The position numbers and the translations under genes were made by a program. Shown here one piece after another: positions 19,806 to 27,741 of a stretch of DNA of 64,000 bases (positions within the stretch are counted from its first letter, which is position 1; every line of letters starts with the position of its first letter). The stretch comes from Sva-07 sp963716235 (GTDB lineage Bacteria > Actinomycetota > Acidimicrobiia > Acidimicrobiales > Ilumatobacteraceae). The notes beneath the pieces were generated by a model that searched no databases, was not told where the DNA came from, and saw nothing but the letters and a program-made list of their open reading frames with translations. Where the stretch lies: the NCBI GenBank assembly GCA_963716235.1, contig CAVQTE010000028.1, positions 1-64,000 of the forward strand. Reading direction: 5' to 3'.

Positions 19806-20441
19806 TCAGACGGTGACGGCGAGCACGGCGGGGTCGTCGGTCGGGCGGAACCCGATGCGCTCGAGGTACTTGCGGTGTGTCTCAGTTGATCCGTAGCTGC
19901 GCACGGTGGTGATGCCGTCGTTGCGGAACACGTCCGCGCCCCGCCCGAACAGCCAGTGGCCGAGCCGTGAGTCGCGCCATGGGCCGAGCACGTAGTCGAG
20001 GTCGATCGTCAGCGTGGAGTCCTGTAGGCGGCCGATGAGCAGGCCGGCGGGGAGGCCGTCACGGTTGAGCAGCCAGGCCGTGACGTCGTCGCCGGTCGGG
20101 AACTCGAAGTCGGGTTGGAACCGGTGGATGTCGGCGAGGTGGAATGCGACGAAATCCTGGAGGAACGGCGAGTCGGGCCGGATGTGCGATGCGCCGAGAT
20201 CGACGCCGCCCGCCGCGCCCGAGGCGAACTCCTTGCGGAGGAACCAGGCGTTGATCAGGATGATCGCCGAGTTGGTGAGGATGATCGGCGCCGACTCGAT
20301 CAGGACGCCGTAGACGACGAACATGATGGATCCGACCAGGGAGATGAGGCGCAGCCGGACCACCGAGGTCATGGTCAGCGAGATGACGACGAGTGCAGAC
20401 GCGACGTAACCGACAAGCGCTTCCAGCGACAGTTCGAACAC
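19806..20441 (-). CDS. YgjV-like membrane domain fused to a GNAT-like domain
   Basis: 211 residues. The first about 80 form three transmembrane helices (VGYVASALVVISLTMTSVVR, LISLVGSIMFVVYGVLIESA, IILTNSAIILINAWFLRKEF) with the alternating pattern of YgjV/PnuC-related small membrane proteins. The remaining about 130 residues look like an acyltransferase domain: LNRDGLPAGLLIGRLQDSTL, DYVLGPWRDSRLGHWLFGRG as an acetyl-CoA loop, and the closing TVRSYGSTETHRKYLERIGF of GNAT proteins. The fusion suggests a membrane-tethered acetyltransferase; its target is unknown. A perfect 39-bp palindrome separates it from the EamA gene upstream. Confidence 0.75.
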   Translation of the reverse strand: MFELSLEALVGYVASALVVISLTMTSVVRLRLISLVGSIMFVVYGVLIESAPIILTNSAIILINAWFLRKEFASGAAGGVDLGASHIRPDSPFLQDFVAFHLADIHRFQPDFEFPTGDDVTAWLLNRDGLPAGLLIGRLQDSTLTIDLDYVLGPWRDSRLGHWLFGRGADVFRNDGITTVRSYGSTETHRKYLERIGFRPTDDPAVLAVTV

Positions 20442-20457
20442 CCCCGCAACGTACCCG

Positions 20458-20496
20458 CACCTGAAACGCTGGGGTCTGACCCCAGCGTTTCAGGTG
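20458..20496. terminator. Perfect 39-bp palindrome with GTC-T-GAC centre
   Basis: CACCTGAAACGCTGGGGTC (20458-20476), T, and the exact reverse complement to 20496. It includes the stop codon of the EamA gene and lies 17 bases upstream of the next gene start. It could act as a terminator for the EamA gene. The core GGGGTCTGACCCC equals that of the hairpin at 7728-7740. Confidence 0.75.
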
Positions 20497-21398
20497 GACG
20501 GTGCCGATTGGCCGTACACGACGATTGCGAGGGCGCCGATGACAACAGCCATTGCCGCGGCCTGGCCGGCCGACACCGCTTCGCCGAGGAAGGCCCACGC
20601 CATGATCGCCGAGAACACGGGGATCAGCAGCGTGAAGGTGGAACCGACCCACAGCGGGATGCGCACGAGCGACCAGTTCATCATGGCGTGGCCGATCAGG
20701 CCCGAGCTGATCGCCATGAGGATGATCAGCCCCCAGTTCGACAGCGATGGCCACGACATGTCCTGACCGAACGCGAGCCCGAGCGGCGCGCAGATTGCGA
20801 GGGTCCACAGTGACGTGCCGGCCGTGAACTCGGTCGGGGTCATGCTCTTCTTCGAGTTCTTCGAGGTGATGAAGTAGGCGCTCCACGACAGCATCGCCGC
20901 GAGGGCGAGGAGGTCGCCCCGCCAGTCGTTGGTGTCGTCGCCGGCCGACGCGGCGACGACGAGCATCGTGCCGATGAGTGCGACGAGCGACCACATGACG
21001 TTGCGCAAGCCGATCTTCTCGCCGAAGAACTTGGCCGCGACCACGCCGACCACGATCGGCTGCATCGAGCCGATGATCGTTGCGTTGACGACGCTCGTCA
21101 GCTTCACGGCGGAGAAGAACAGTGCGATGTCAGCGCCGAGGGCGATGCCGCCCCACATCGAGTCGCGGATGATCCGCAGCCGGAACGGCGTGCCCCGGGC
21201 GTACATCCACACGATGATCATGAGGGCGAAGAAGGCGAAGCGGTAGAAGCCGATCGCCAGGCTCCCCATGTCGATGTACTTCGCCAGGATCGTGCCGGTC
21301 GACCATGCGCACACGGCGATGCCGGCGCCGATCAGTCCACGTGAGAGGTCTTTCGCCTCGGCGGTCGCCGTCGCGGCGTCGGTCGACGAGGTGGTCAC
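20490..21398 (-). CDS. EamA/DMT family transporter
   Basis: 302 residues with about ten transmembrane helices in two five-helix repeats, the architecture of drug/metabolite transporters. Recognisable pieces are LIGAGIAVCAWSTGTILAKY, SVVNATIIGSMQPIVVGVVA (repeat 1 end) and VGSTFTLLIPVFSAIMAWAF (repeat 2 end), the latter with the conserved Pro before the helix. GTG at 21398 is preferred over an upstream ATG at 21452, because the upstream one overlaps the start of the divergent nitroreductase. Substrate is unknown. Confidence 0.85.
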   Translation of the reverse strand: MTTSSTDAATATAEAKDLSRGLIGAGIAVCAWSTGTILAKYIDMGSLAIGFYRFAFFALMIIVWMYARGTPFRLRIIRDSMWGGIALGADIALFFSAVKLTSVVNATIIGSMQPIVVGVVAAKFFGEKIGLRNVMWSLVALIGTMLVVAASAGDDTNDWRGDLLALAAMLSWSAYFITSKNSKKSMTPTEFTAGTSLWTLAICAPLGLAFGQDMSWPSLSNWGLIILMAISSGLIGHAMMNWSLVRIPLWVGSTFTLLIPVFSAIMAWAFLGEAVSAGQAAAMAVVIGALAIVVYGQSAPST

Positions 21399-21445
21399 GC
21401 GCGCAACGTAGCGGGCGATGTGCTCGGCGGTGCCATCCTGGGCCG

Positions 21446-22105
21446 ATGGCACAGCATCCGACCACCGGTTTCGACCTCGATGAGACCGATCGTCTCCTGA
21501 CCACGACCAAGCAGGTCCGCAAGCGACTCGACCTGACGCGGCCGGTTCCGTACGACGAGCTGATGGAGTGCATCGATCTCGCCAACCACGCGCCGATGGG
21601 CGGGAACCTCGAACGCAACCGTTGGATGATCATCGACGACCCCGACACGAAGGCGAAGATCTCCGAATACTTCGGTGCCGTCGGGAGGCCGTACCTGCAG
21701 ATGAACGCCGAGGTGCGCGCCGACGATCGCAGCACCAAGGTGATCGACTCGGCGACGTTCCTGGTCGATCATCTCCACGAGGTGCCGGCGCTCGTGTTGG
21801 CGATGCGCCTCGATCGGCCCGAAGGTGGCTCGCAAGGTTCGGCCGCCGCGTACTACGGCTCGGTGCTGCCCGGTGTGTGGAGCTTCCAGCTCGCTGCCCG
21901 GGCGCGGGGAATCGGGTCGGCGTGGACGACGTTCCACCTCGAACACGAAGCCGAGGTCGCCGAGCTGCTGGGCATCCCGCCGAGTGTCACGCAGGTGTGT
22001 CTCCTCGCTGTCGGCTACTACACCGGCGACTCGTTCACTCCGGCCCCCCGCCGCCCCGCCGCAGAGGTCACCTACCTGAACCGCTGGAAGCACCCCGTCG
22101 CGTAG
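21446..22105 (+). CDS. Nitroreductase family protein
   Basis: 219 residues, FMN-dependent nitro/flavin-reductase fold. The family N-terminal FMN-binding segment is TTTKQVRKRLDLTRPVPYDE and the conserved middle is NHAPMGGNLERNRWMIIDD. SFQLAARARGIGSAWTTFHL and LLGIPPSVTQVCLLAVGYYT are the typical C-terminal dimer/FMN segments. It likely reduces nitro or related electron-poor substrates with NAD(P)H, but many relatives have other redox roles. ATG at 21446 starts it. A complex hairpin follows the stop. Confidence 0.88.
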   Translation: MAQHPTTGFDLDETDRLLTTTKQVRKRLDLTRPVPYDELMECIDLANHAPMGGNLERNRWMIIDDPDTKAKISEYFGAVGRPYLQMNAEVRADDRSTKVIDSATFLVDHLHEVPALVLAMRLDRPEGGSQGSAAAYYGSVLPGVWSFQLAARARGIGSAWTTFHLEHEAEVAELLGIPPSVTQVCLLAVGYYTGDSFTPAPRRPAAEVTYLNRWKHPVA

Positions 22106-22111
22106 CCCGAT

Positions 22112-22154
22112 CTCGTGAACTCGTTGCGCAACTATTGCGCAACTGGTTCACGAG
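22112..22154 (+). terminator. Compound hairpin after the nitroreductase gene
   Basis: Outer arms CTCGTGAAC/GTTCACGAG and inner arms GTTGCGCAA/TTGCGCAAC around a CTA loop, joined by two-base internal loops, give 18 base pairs in 43 nt. Confidence 0.7.
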
Positions 22155-22216
22155 AATGTGGAGCACGCGCCTGGGCGACGACGGTTGGCCTACTGCAACA
22201 GGACTGACGCGGCTGG

Positions 22217-22245
22217 TTGCGATCGTGCGCCGAGCCACGTAAAGT
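22217..22245 (+). promoter_or_regulatory. Putative promoter of the initiator tRNA gene
   Basis: -35 TTGCGA (22217-22222), 17-base spacer, -10 TAAAGT (22240-22245), ending 15 bases before the tRNA 5' end. Confidence 0.5.
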
Positions 22246-22260
22246 AGAAGTCCACTTCGA

Positions 22261-22337
<77 letters not shown>

Positions 22338-22358
22338 TGTGATGTCGCGAGACATCGG

Positions 22359-22394
22359 AAACGGTCCGGACCTGCATCAGGGTCCGGACCGTTT
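22359..22394 (+). terminator. Perfect 14-bp stem after tRNA-fMet
   Basis: AAACGGTCCGGACC (22359-22372) and GGTCCGGACCGTTT (22381-22394) around an 8-base loop. A smaller stem GATGTC-GCGA-GACATC (22341-22356) precedes it. Confidence 0.8.
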
Positions 22395-22571
22395 GAATAT
22401 TCGGGGTCCGGTGGGTTTGCCGGTGCCGTGGTAGCGGCGTTCTGGGTCGATGGTGAGGGTGCGTAGGTTCTCGCCGGTGGCTGCATGGATGATGTGCAAG
22501 TTGTAGCTCTCGATGAGCATGACGACGCGGGTTCTGCGGTCGGCGTGAGCGTGGTTCGAACGCGGTGTCAT
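22377..22571 (-). pseudogene. C-terminal remnant of an IS481-like transposase
   Basis: The minus strand encodes HAHADRRTRVVMLIESYNLH and then IIHAATGENLRTLTIDPERR, which is the closing segment of IS481-type transposases (catalytic core, then 'RAHART', then a short beta-rich tail with AATGE-LREL-IDP). The catalytic DDE core is absent, so this is a decayed fragment. It sits immediately downstream of tRNA-fMet, a common place for integration scars. Confidence 0.65.
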
Positions 22572-22689
22572 CCTCCGCGTGGCGCGACGGCCGGCGGGGG
22601 TCGATGACCTCCGAGCCAGTTCCACCTGTCCCCCGAGCAGTACATCTCAGGCCGGCCGGCCGTGGCGGTTGGTCGACGGTGAACCGACG

Positions 22690-23005
22690 ATGGATTCCAT
22701 GTTCAGCAAGGGGTTTCCGTTCAGGACAGGGGTCGTCGCCGGAGTCGCGTCTGCGCTCGTCGCCGGGTTGATCGTGTCGATCGGGGTCGTCCAGGCGGCC
22801 GGCGGTGTGTCCGTCAGCGCGGCGAATCCCACCGACATCATCGAAGCACGACAGCCGGTCGAGATCGACGTGCCGAGTGGGACCGTCGTCGAGCTGGCTG
22901 CTCGACCCGACATGCGGGCTACCCCCGCAGCGAGCGTGAACCCGACGCTGTCGGTTGTCAACGCGGACAGAACCCGCCCGAACGGTGCTGGAGGAACCCC
23001 CCATG
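22690..23005 (+). CDS. Probable N-terminal anchor/linker of the SGNH protein, out of frame with it
   Basis: From ATG 22690 the frame encodes a single membrane or signal segment (FRTGVVAGVASALVAGLIVS) and a linker (VNPTLSVVNADRTRPN) and then runs out of register into the SGNH gene. Removing one base in the C6 run at 22997-23002 would join the two as GGTPMTFDRLVVVGDSL. This would make an exported, membrane-tethered SGNH hydrolase. The alternative is a separate short exported protein overlapping the next start. Confidence 0.5.
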
Positions 23006-23656
23006 ACCTTCGACCGGCTGGTGGTTGTCGGCGATTCGCTCGCCGAGGCGACCGAATCGGTCATCCGGTACGTGACGCCGGAGAAGGAGTTCGTGAGGAA
23101 GTTCTTCGGTGGCACCGCCCCGTGCGACTGGATCGACGACGACCTGGAGGCCACGCCGGCCACGGTGGTGGTGATCACCTTCACGGGCAACAACATGACG
23201 CCCTGCATGCTCGATGCGGTGGGTGAGCGGATGATCGATGAGCCACTCGTCGAGAAGTACCGCAACGACGTGGGTGTGCTGATCGACCACGCGAGGGCTG
23301 CCGGGGCCTGGGTGGTGCTCGTCGGCCAGCCGCTGCGTCACCCCAGCTTCGACGCCGAACTCGAAGTCGAGGGCATCAACGCGGCCTACCGGGAGTACGC
23401 GGCTTCCATGTCGCACGTGTCTTACGTCGACGCCGGCCGCTTCGTCGAGACACCCGACGGGCGCTACACCGACCGCCTGCCGTGCACCGAGTTCGACATC
23501 GACTGCGCCCCAGACGGAACCACGGTGGTGCGTGGTGACGGTGTGCACTTCTGCCCGGTCGTCGGGGTGAGTCCCTGCCCGGTGTGGTCCAGTGGTGCCG
23601 TCAGATTCGGTTTCGGTATCGCATCAGCCGCCAATGACCCTCAGAGCTTCGACTGA
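23003..23656 (+). CDS. SGNH/GDSL-type hydrolase domain protein
   Basis: The domain starts with MTFDRLVVVGDSLAEATES, where GDSL contains the nucleophilic Ser block I. NNM in FTGNNMTP suits block III Asn and DGVHF near the end suits the block V Asp-x-x-His pair. About 217 residues. The arrangement, ending CPVVGVSPCPVWSSGAVRF, resembles the SGNH domain that follows membrane acyltransferases of the OafA type and acts on O-acyl groups of surface polymers. ATG at 23003 has GGAGG (22990-22994) eight bases upstream, so it can be translated alone, but the upstream frame may supply a membrane anchor. Confidence 0.7.
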   Translation: MTFDRLVVVGDSLAEATESVIRYVTPEKEFVRKFFGGTAPCDWIDDDLEATPATVVVITFTGNNMTPCMLDAVGERMIDEPLVEKYRNDVGVLIDHARAAGAWVVLVGQPLRHPSFDAELEVEGINAAYREYAASMSHVSYVDAGRFVETPDGRYTDRLPCTEFDIDCAPDGTTVVRGDGVHFCPVVGVSPCPVWSSGAVRFGFGIASAANDPQSFD

Positions 23657-23718
23657 GCGGGTACGGCCGGTCGTGAACCGCCCACATGGTTGCGATCCAC
23701 GCGCGCTAGACAGGGACG

Positions 23719-24045
23719 ATGAGCGACGTCGTCACGTGTCCGATCTGCACCATGCCCGAGCCACTCACGACGGCGGACGGCTTCGAGTGCGCGATCTGCG
23801 GGCACGAGTGGCTGGCCGGGCTCAGTGACGGCCTCGACGACGTGCGTGATGCCAACGGCAACCTGCTCGCCGCGGGCGACGACGTGATCGTGATCAAAGA
23901 CCTCAAGCTCGACGGCAAGACCGGCGGCGTGAAGTCGGGGACCAAGGTCAAAGGCATCCGCCTCGTTGCCGGCGACCACCCGATCGACGGCAAGGTCAAC
24001 GGCCGGGGCATCCTCATCAAGTCCGTGTTCGTCCGCAAGGCCTGA
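23719..24045 (+). CDS. yjdM: YjdM/PhnA family zinc-ribbon protein
   Basis: 108 residues. The N-terminal zinc ribbon uses CPICTMPEPL and CAICGHEW (two CxxC pairs), and the C-terminal PhnA domain is seen in GDDVIVIKDLKLDGKTGGVK and IDGKVNGRGILIKSVFVRKA. Although once called alkylphosphonate-uptake PhnA, this family's actual role is not settled and no phosphonate genes are nearby. Confidence 0.9.
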   Translation: MSDVVTCPICTMPEPLTTADGFECAICGHEWLAGLSDGLDDVRDANGNLLAAGDDVIVIKDLKLDGKTGGVKSGTKVKGIRLVAGDHPIDGKVNGRGILIKSVFVRKA

Positions 24046-24262
24046 CCAGCTCCGAATCGTCCGCCGAAGGCCGGACTCCGGCAGAGGTGCCGGCGCGTCG
24101 AATTCGGATGGGGCCCTTGCACGACGAGGGATCGCGCGACTCGACGTCGTCGCGACCCATCCCTACCAACGGTTGGTGCCAGCCGCCGGGGGCGACGTAC
24201 GCAGTCACAGCGCGTGGATCCGTCGCAGCGCCGCACGACGCTGACCAGGGCGTTCGGCAGGG

Positions 24263-24655
24263 CTATACCGCAACTGCGTCATGGATCTTGGCAGCGGTCG
24301 CGAGGTCGAAGTAGTCCCGCCACACCGTGACCTTGCCGTCGTGCACCTCGAACACGCTGTTGACCGGCAGTTCCCTCCAGCCGTGATCGAGCCGGTGACG
24401 GTCCAGCCGCTCGAGGAACACCACCGGACCCGACGCCGCGCGCCGCAGGAGTAGGAACTCGTTCTCGTGGATCGGCGCGAAGAACGGCTCGAGTACCTCG
24501 AGCACCCCGGCATGACCGCACACCGTGCCGAGCGGGATGTTCGTGTACTCGACATCATCGGACAGAAACGAGAGTGCAAGGTCGAAGTTCATTGCGGCGA
24601 ACGCGTCGAGAAACGCCTCCACCACATCGGACGGTTCATCAACGTGGTCGGTCAT
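24263..24655 (-). CDS. Limonene-1,2-epoxide hydrolase-like (SnoaL-fold) protein
   Basis: 130 residues, the length of LEH-type enzymes, which open epoxides with water in a cone-shaped alpha+beta fold. The catalytic Arg-x-Asp appears in FLERLDRHRL and the second Asp in VWRDYFDLA, matching the Asp-Arg-Asp triad of LEH. The start at 24655 (ATG) is fixed by GAGGAG seven bases upstream; a TTG one codon earlier is unlikely. TTGTAGT-type half-sites lie just upstream. Natural substrate unknown. A paralogue lies at 47125-47520. Confidence 0.82.
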   Translation of the reverse strand: MTDHVDEPSDVVEAFLDAFAAMNFDLALSFLSDDVEYTNIPLGTVCGHAGVLEVLEPFFAPIHENEFLLLRRAASGPVVFLERLDRHRLDHGWRELPVNSVFEVHDGKVTVWRDYFDLATAAKIHDAVAV

Positions 24656-24672
24656 CAAGATCTCCTCGGCAA

Positions 24673-24699
24673 TTGTAGTGATCGCTGCGAAACTGTAGT
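24673..24699. promoter_or_regulatory. Two TTGTAGT-type half-sites upstream of the LEH gene
   Basis: TTGTAGT (24673-24679) and CTGTAGT (24693-24699), 20 bases apart in the same orientation, lie 18-44 bases upstream of the LEH start. The same heptamer forms the perfect palindrome at 47581-47598 before another hydrolase gene, so a shared regulator is possible. Confidence 0.4.
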
Positions 24700-24802
24700 C
24701 GCACTGATCTTGCCGTGTGAAGCAGAGGTCGACGTCACGAAGCCGACGCCGCCCACTACCTGAGTGCAGGCGGATGAGCGCAGCCGCTCTTCAGCCCGAC
24801 GC

Positions 24803-25660
24803 TCATTCAGGAGGTTCGGTCCTGCCGGTGAAGTCGTCCATCGTGTGGTACACGCCGATGACGTGGTCGGCGATGAAGTCGCGCACGCCGGTCGGGACGA
24901 CACCTTTGAGCATCTCGCTGAGCATCACCGTCTTCGGCAGCACGACGAACGGCCGCCCGGCGAGCATCGCCGACCACGCCTCGTCGACGACCTCGGCAGG
25001 GTCGAGGAGCGGCAGCAGCGGCGCTGATCTCGCGCCGTCGAACATGCCGGTGCGCACGTAGTACGGGCACACGGTCGTCACCTTGACGTGGTCGAAGCCG
25101 GCCTGTTTGAGTTCCAGTCGGACCGAGTCCGACCACCCGATCACCGCCCACTTCGACGCCGCGTACACCGCCATTCGTGGGTTGGGCGTGAAGCCCGCCG
25201 CGGAGGCCAGGTTCAGCATCCGGCACTCGCCCGGCGCTGAGATCATCGTCGGGAGGAACTCGTGGGCGATGTACATCGGCGCCAGGGTGTTGACGTCGAT
25301 CGTGAGCTTGGTGTCGCGTTCGACGTCGGTCTCCCAGAAGTACTTGTTGCCGCGGACGATGCCGGCGTTGTTGACCAGGACCTCGATGTGGCCGACATCG
25401 TCGAGGACCGCGGCAGCGGTGTCGGCGATGGCGTCGGCGTCGGCGACGTCGACGATGTAGCCGCTCACGTCGACGACGGATCCGCCGGCGGTGGCCTGGC
25501 CGTCGGCGAGCTCGGTGAGGGTGTCGTTCAGCGCGGACTCGTTGACATCCCAGAGCACGACGGCCGATGCCTGCTCGGCGATGGCGCGTTCGGCGAACAA
25601 CCGGCCCATCCCCATGGCCGCCCCGGTGACGAGGACACGCTTGCCCTTGACCGATCTCAT
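24803..25660 (-). CDS. Short-chain dehydrogenase/reductase (last gene of putative wax-ester operon)
   Basis: 285 residues, classical SDR. The Rossmann cofactor motif is VTGAAMGMGRLFAE (TGxxxGxG), followed by LVNNAGIVRGNKYF and the catalytic YAASKWAVIG (YxxxK) with LNLASAAGF providing the Ser. Residue Asp in VVLWDVNES at the end of beta-2 suggests NAD(H) preference. ATG at 25660 overlaps the stop of the acyl-reductase-like gene (TCAT on the plus strand), so the three genes 29243-24803 are translationally coupled. In that setting reduction of a fatty aldehyde to the alcohol is a reasonable role; another ketone/alcohol substrate is possible. Confidence 0.88.
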   Translation of the reverse strand: MRSVKGKRVLVTGAAMGMGRLFAERAIAEQASAVVLWDVNESALNDTLTELADGQATAGGSVVDVSGYIVDVADADAIADTAAAVLDDVGHIEVLVNNAGIVRGNKYFWETDVERDTKLTIDVNTLAPMYIAHEFLPTMISAPGECRMLNLASAAGFTPNPRMAVYAASKWAVIGWSDSVRLELKQAGFDHVKVTTVCPYYVRTGMFDGARSAPLLPLLDPAEVVDEAWSAMLAGRPFVVLPKTVMLSEMLKGVVPTGVRDFIADHVIGVYHTMDDFTGRTEPPE

Positions 25661-27741
25661 GCCGACTCCATCGTCTCGGCCACGGCGCCCGCCGCCTGCG
25701 CCGCCCGAGCGGCGAGCGCCGCGGCGCGGACCCGGGCGAAGTCCTCGTCGGTGTACGGCCCGTTGACACCCGAGATCGTCGCCAATTTCATGCCGTGCTT
25801 CAGCCCGAGCTGGTAGATCTCCTTGACCTTCGGCCAGCTGATGCTGCGACCGACCGTGAAGTTCTCGTAGCGACCCTCGAGAGCGAGCACGATCGTCTCG
25901 GCGAGGCAGGCGTAGGCGACGCGGTCGGGGAGGCCGATGCTCTTCATCCGCACCTCACCGGGCAGCTCCACCTCGCCGGACTCGATGACCAACACGTCGG
26001 GGCGTTTGACGATGTCCTCGGGTGACATGTCGAGCGGACGGGCGACGTCGGTGATCACGCAGCCTGGTTTGACGCGCATGATGTCGAGCACCTTGTGCCC
26101 GGCGGCCGAGGTGGCGGTGACGATCAAGTCCATCTCCGACAGAGCGGCCGAGGGGTCCGTCGCGACGTGCACGGTGGCGCGCGGGTTGTCCCGTTCGATG
26201 TCCTGCTTGATCTGGAGCAGCTTGGCGGTCTCCGGAGAGACGAGCCACAGCTCGTCGGACGCGAGCGCGAGCAGCCGAGCACACGCCGACCCGATCGCTC
26301 CGGAGGCACCGACGACCATCGCCTTGCCGCGCAGCGCGCCATCGTCGTCGACCTCGGCCATTCCGAGTCGACGCATCGCCTCGTGGGCCGCCCACAAGGC
26401 GCCCGAAGCGCTGTAGCTGTTGCCCGTCGTCACCGGCAGGGGCGCCTGCTTGGCGACGGTGACGCCGGCGTCGCCAACGACCTTGGTGAACGCGCCGAGC
26501 CCCATGAGCTGGGCGCCGAGACGCCGGGACAGCTCGGCGGCCTCGAGCAAGCGTGAGTACGTGAACTCGGGCGGGTGAGCGAGCATCTGCCTCGGGGTCC
26601 CACCGACGGTGATCAGCCAGCCCTCGGCCTCGTCGCCGGTGTCGGAGACGATGCCGGTGACGTGGCTGTAGACGAGCGGTGGCATGTAGGCGACGGTCTT
26701 CTCGACGACCCGGCTCATGCCGGGGATGCTCGTGATGTGCCCGAGCGGCTCGACGTTCTTGAAGTACTCGGTCGACAACGGGTGGATGACGAACGAGAAA
26801 CGGCTCTTGCGGCGGCGGCCGCGGGGCCACAGCAGCCTCGGCTCGAGTTCGGCGTCCTGGATGAACCGGACGAGATCGTCGGTCGTGAGTTCGTGGCCCA
26901 CCGGCAGGGTGGCGGCGACCATCGCCTCGTACATCGCCGGAACGACCACGAAGTCGAAGGGCCGCGGGGTGACGTCCACCACGAGGTCGGCCCCGAGCTT
27001 GCGGAGCGTGGCCAGCCGGTCCTCGGAGACCGTGCTGGTGATCACCGCCTTGCCGGCGAGGTCTGGCAGGCCGAAGCGCATCATCTCGGAGAACGAGCCG
27101 ATGATCACGTCGGCGTCTGCGGCGGCGACGTGGGCAACCTTGTCGCTGACCCAGTCGAAGGGCCCGGCGACCTGATCCTTGACGAAGCCGGGAATCTGCC
27201 GCCACGCGAACTCGCCGATCCCGGCAGCGGTCGCCGTGACCGGATTGGTCTTGACCTGGCCGGGCAGCACGAGGTCGTGACCGGGCTCGTCGAAGATGAT
27301 GTTGTCGGTGAACTCGCGGAGCACGGCGATGGTGCGCTCGCGCGTGGTTCCGCCGACGACGACGACGCGGGCGTTGGCGAAGTATCCCGGCATCTCGGCT
27401 TCGACGCGGCGGATCGCCCACTCCTGGAGGATGTCGGTGAGGAGGGAGTCGTCGCGGACCGGAACCCGCGTCGTCGAGCCCTTGATCCGCTGCAGGTCGT
27501 CGATCCGGCCGGCGAAGTGACCTGCGGCGCGTGCCTCCCTGATCCCGCTGACGGCGATTGCGTCGGCGTCCAGCGACCAGCGCCAGACAAGGTCCTCGGC
27601 GGCTGCGGCGTCGCCGTTCGTGCCGACGCGGACGAGGCGGAAGCGTTGACCGCCGAGCGTGACTCGCTCGTCGTAGTCCCACTCGTCGCCCTGGAACGTG
27701 ACGTTGACGACGGTCTTCGGCTTGCGTGGAGTCACGGTCAT
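25657..27741 (-). CDS. Acyl-ACP reductase (AAR)-like oxidoreductase with a long N-terminal extension
   Basis: 694 residues. The C-terminal half (about 316-665) follows the order of cyanobacterial acyl-ACP reductase: FVIHPLSTEYF, GLGAFTKVVGD (414-424), TTGNSYSA (438-445), NADP-binding VVGASGAIGSA (476-486), VLVIESGEVELPGEVRM, then YACLAETIVLALEGRYENFT, where Cys612 aligns with the acyl-thioester Cys of AAR (FACFAEA in cyanobacteria). Cyanobacterial AAR is only about 340 residues; here about 315 residues precede it, including a possible second Rossmann-like stretch (ARVVVVGGTTRER, 124-136). Known AARs reduce acyl-ACP or acyl-CoA to fatty aldehyde. Position between WS/DGAT and SDR, with ATGA overlaps on both sides, supports a lipid-reducing role. 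The extension's function is unknown. Confidence 0.75.
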   Translation of the reverse strand: MTVTPRKPKTVVNVTFQGDEWDYDERVTLGGQRFRLVRVGTNGDAAAAEDLVWRWSLDADAIAVSGIREARAAGHFAGRIDDLQRIKGSTTRVPVRDDSLLTDILQEWAIRRVEAEMPGYFANARVVVVGGTTRERTIAVLREFTDNIIFDEPGHDLVLPGQVKTNPVTATAAGIGEFAWRQIPGFVKDQVAGPFDWVSDKVAHVAAADADVIIGSFSEMMRFGLPDLAGKAVITSTVSEDRLATLRKLGADLVVDVTPRPFDFVVVPAMYEAMVAATLPVGHELTTDDLVRFIQDAELEPRLLWPRGRRRKSRFSFVIHPLSTEYFKNVEPLGHITSIPGMSRVVEKTVAYMPPLVYSHVTGIVSDTGDEAEGWLITVGGTPRQMLAHPPEFTYSRLLEAAELSRRLGAQLMGLGAFTKVVGDAGVTVAKQAPLPVTTGNSYSASGALWAAHEAMRRLGMAEVDDDGALRGKAMVVGASGAIGSACARLLALASDELWLVSPETAKLLQIKQDIERDNPRATVHVATDPSAALSEMDLIVTATSAAGHKVLDIMRVKPGCVITDVARPLDMSPEDIVKRPDVLVIESGEVELPGEVRMKSIGLPDRVAYACLAETIVLALEGRYENFTVGRSISWPKVKEIYQLGLKHGMKLATISGVNGPYTDEDFARVRAAALAARAAQAAGAVAETMESA

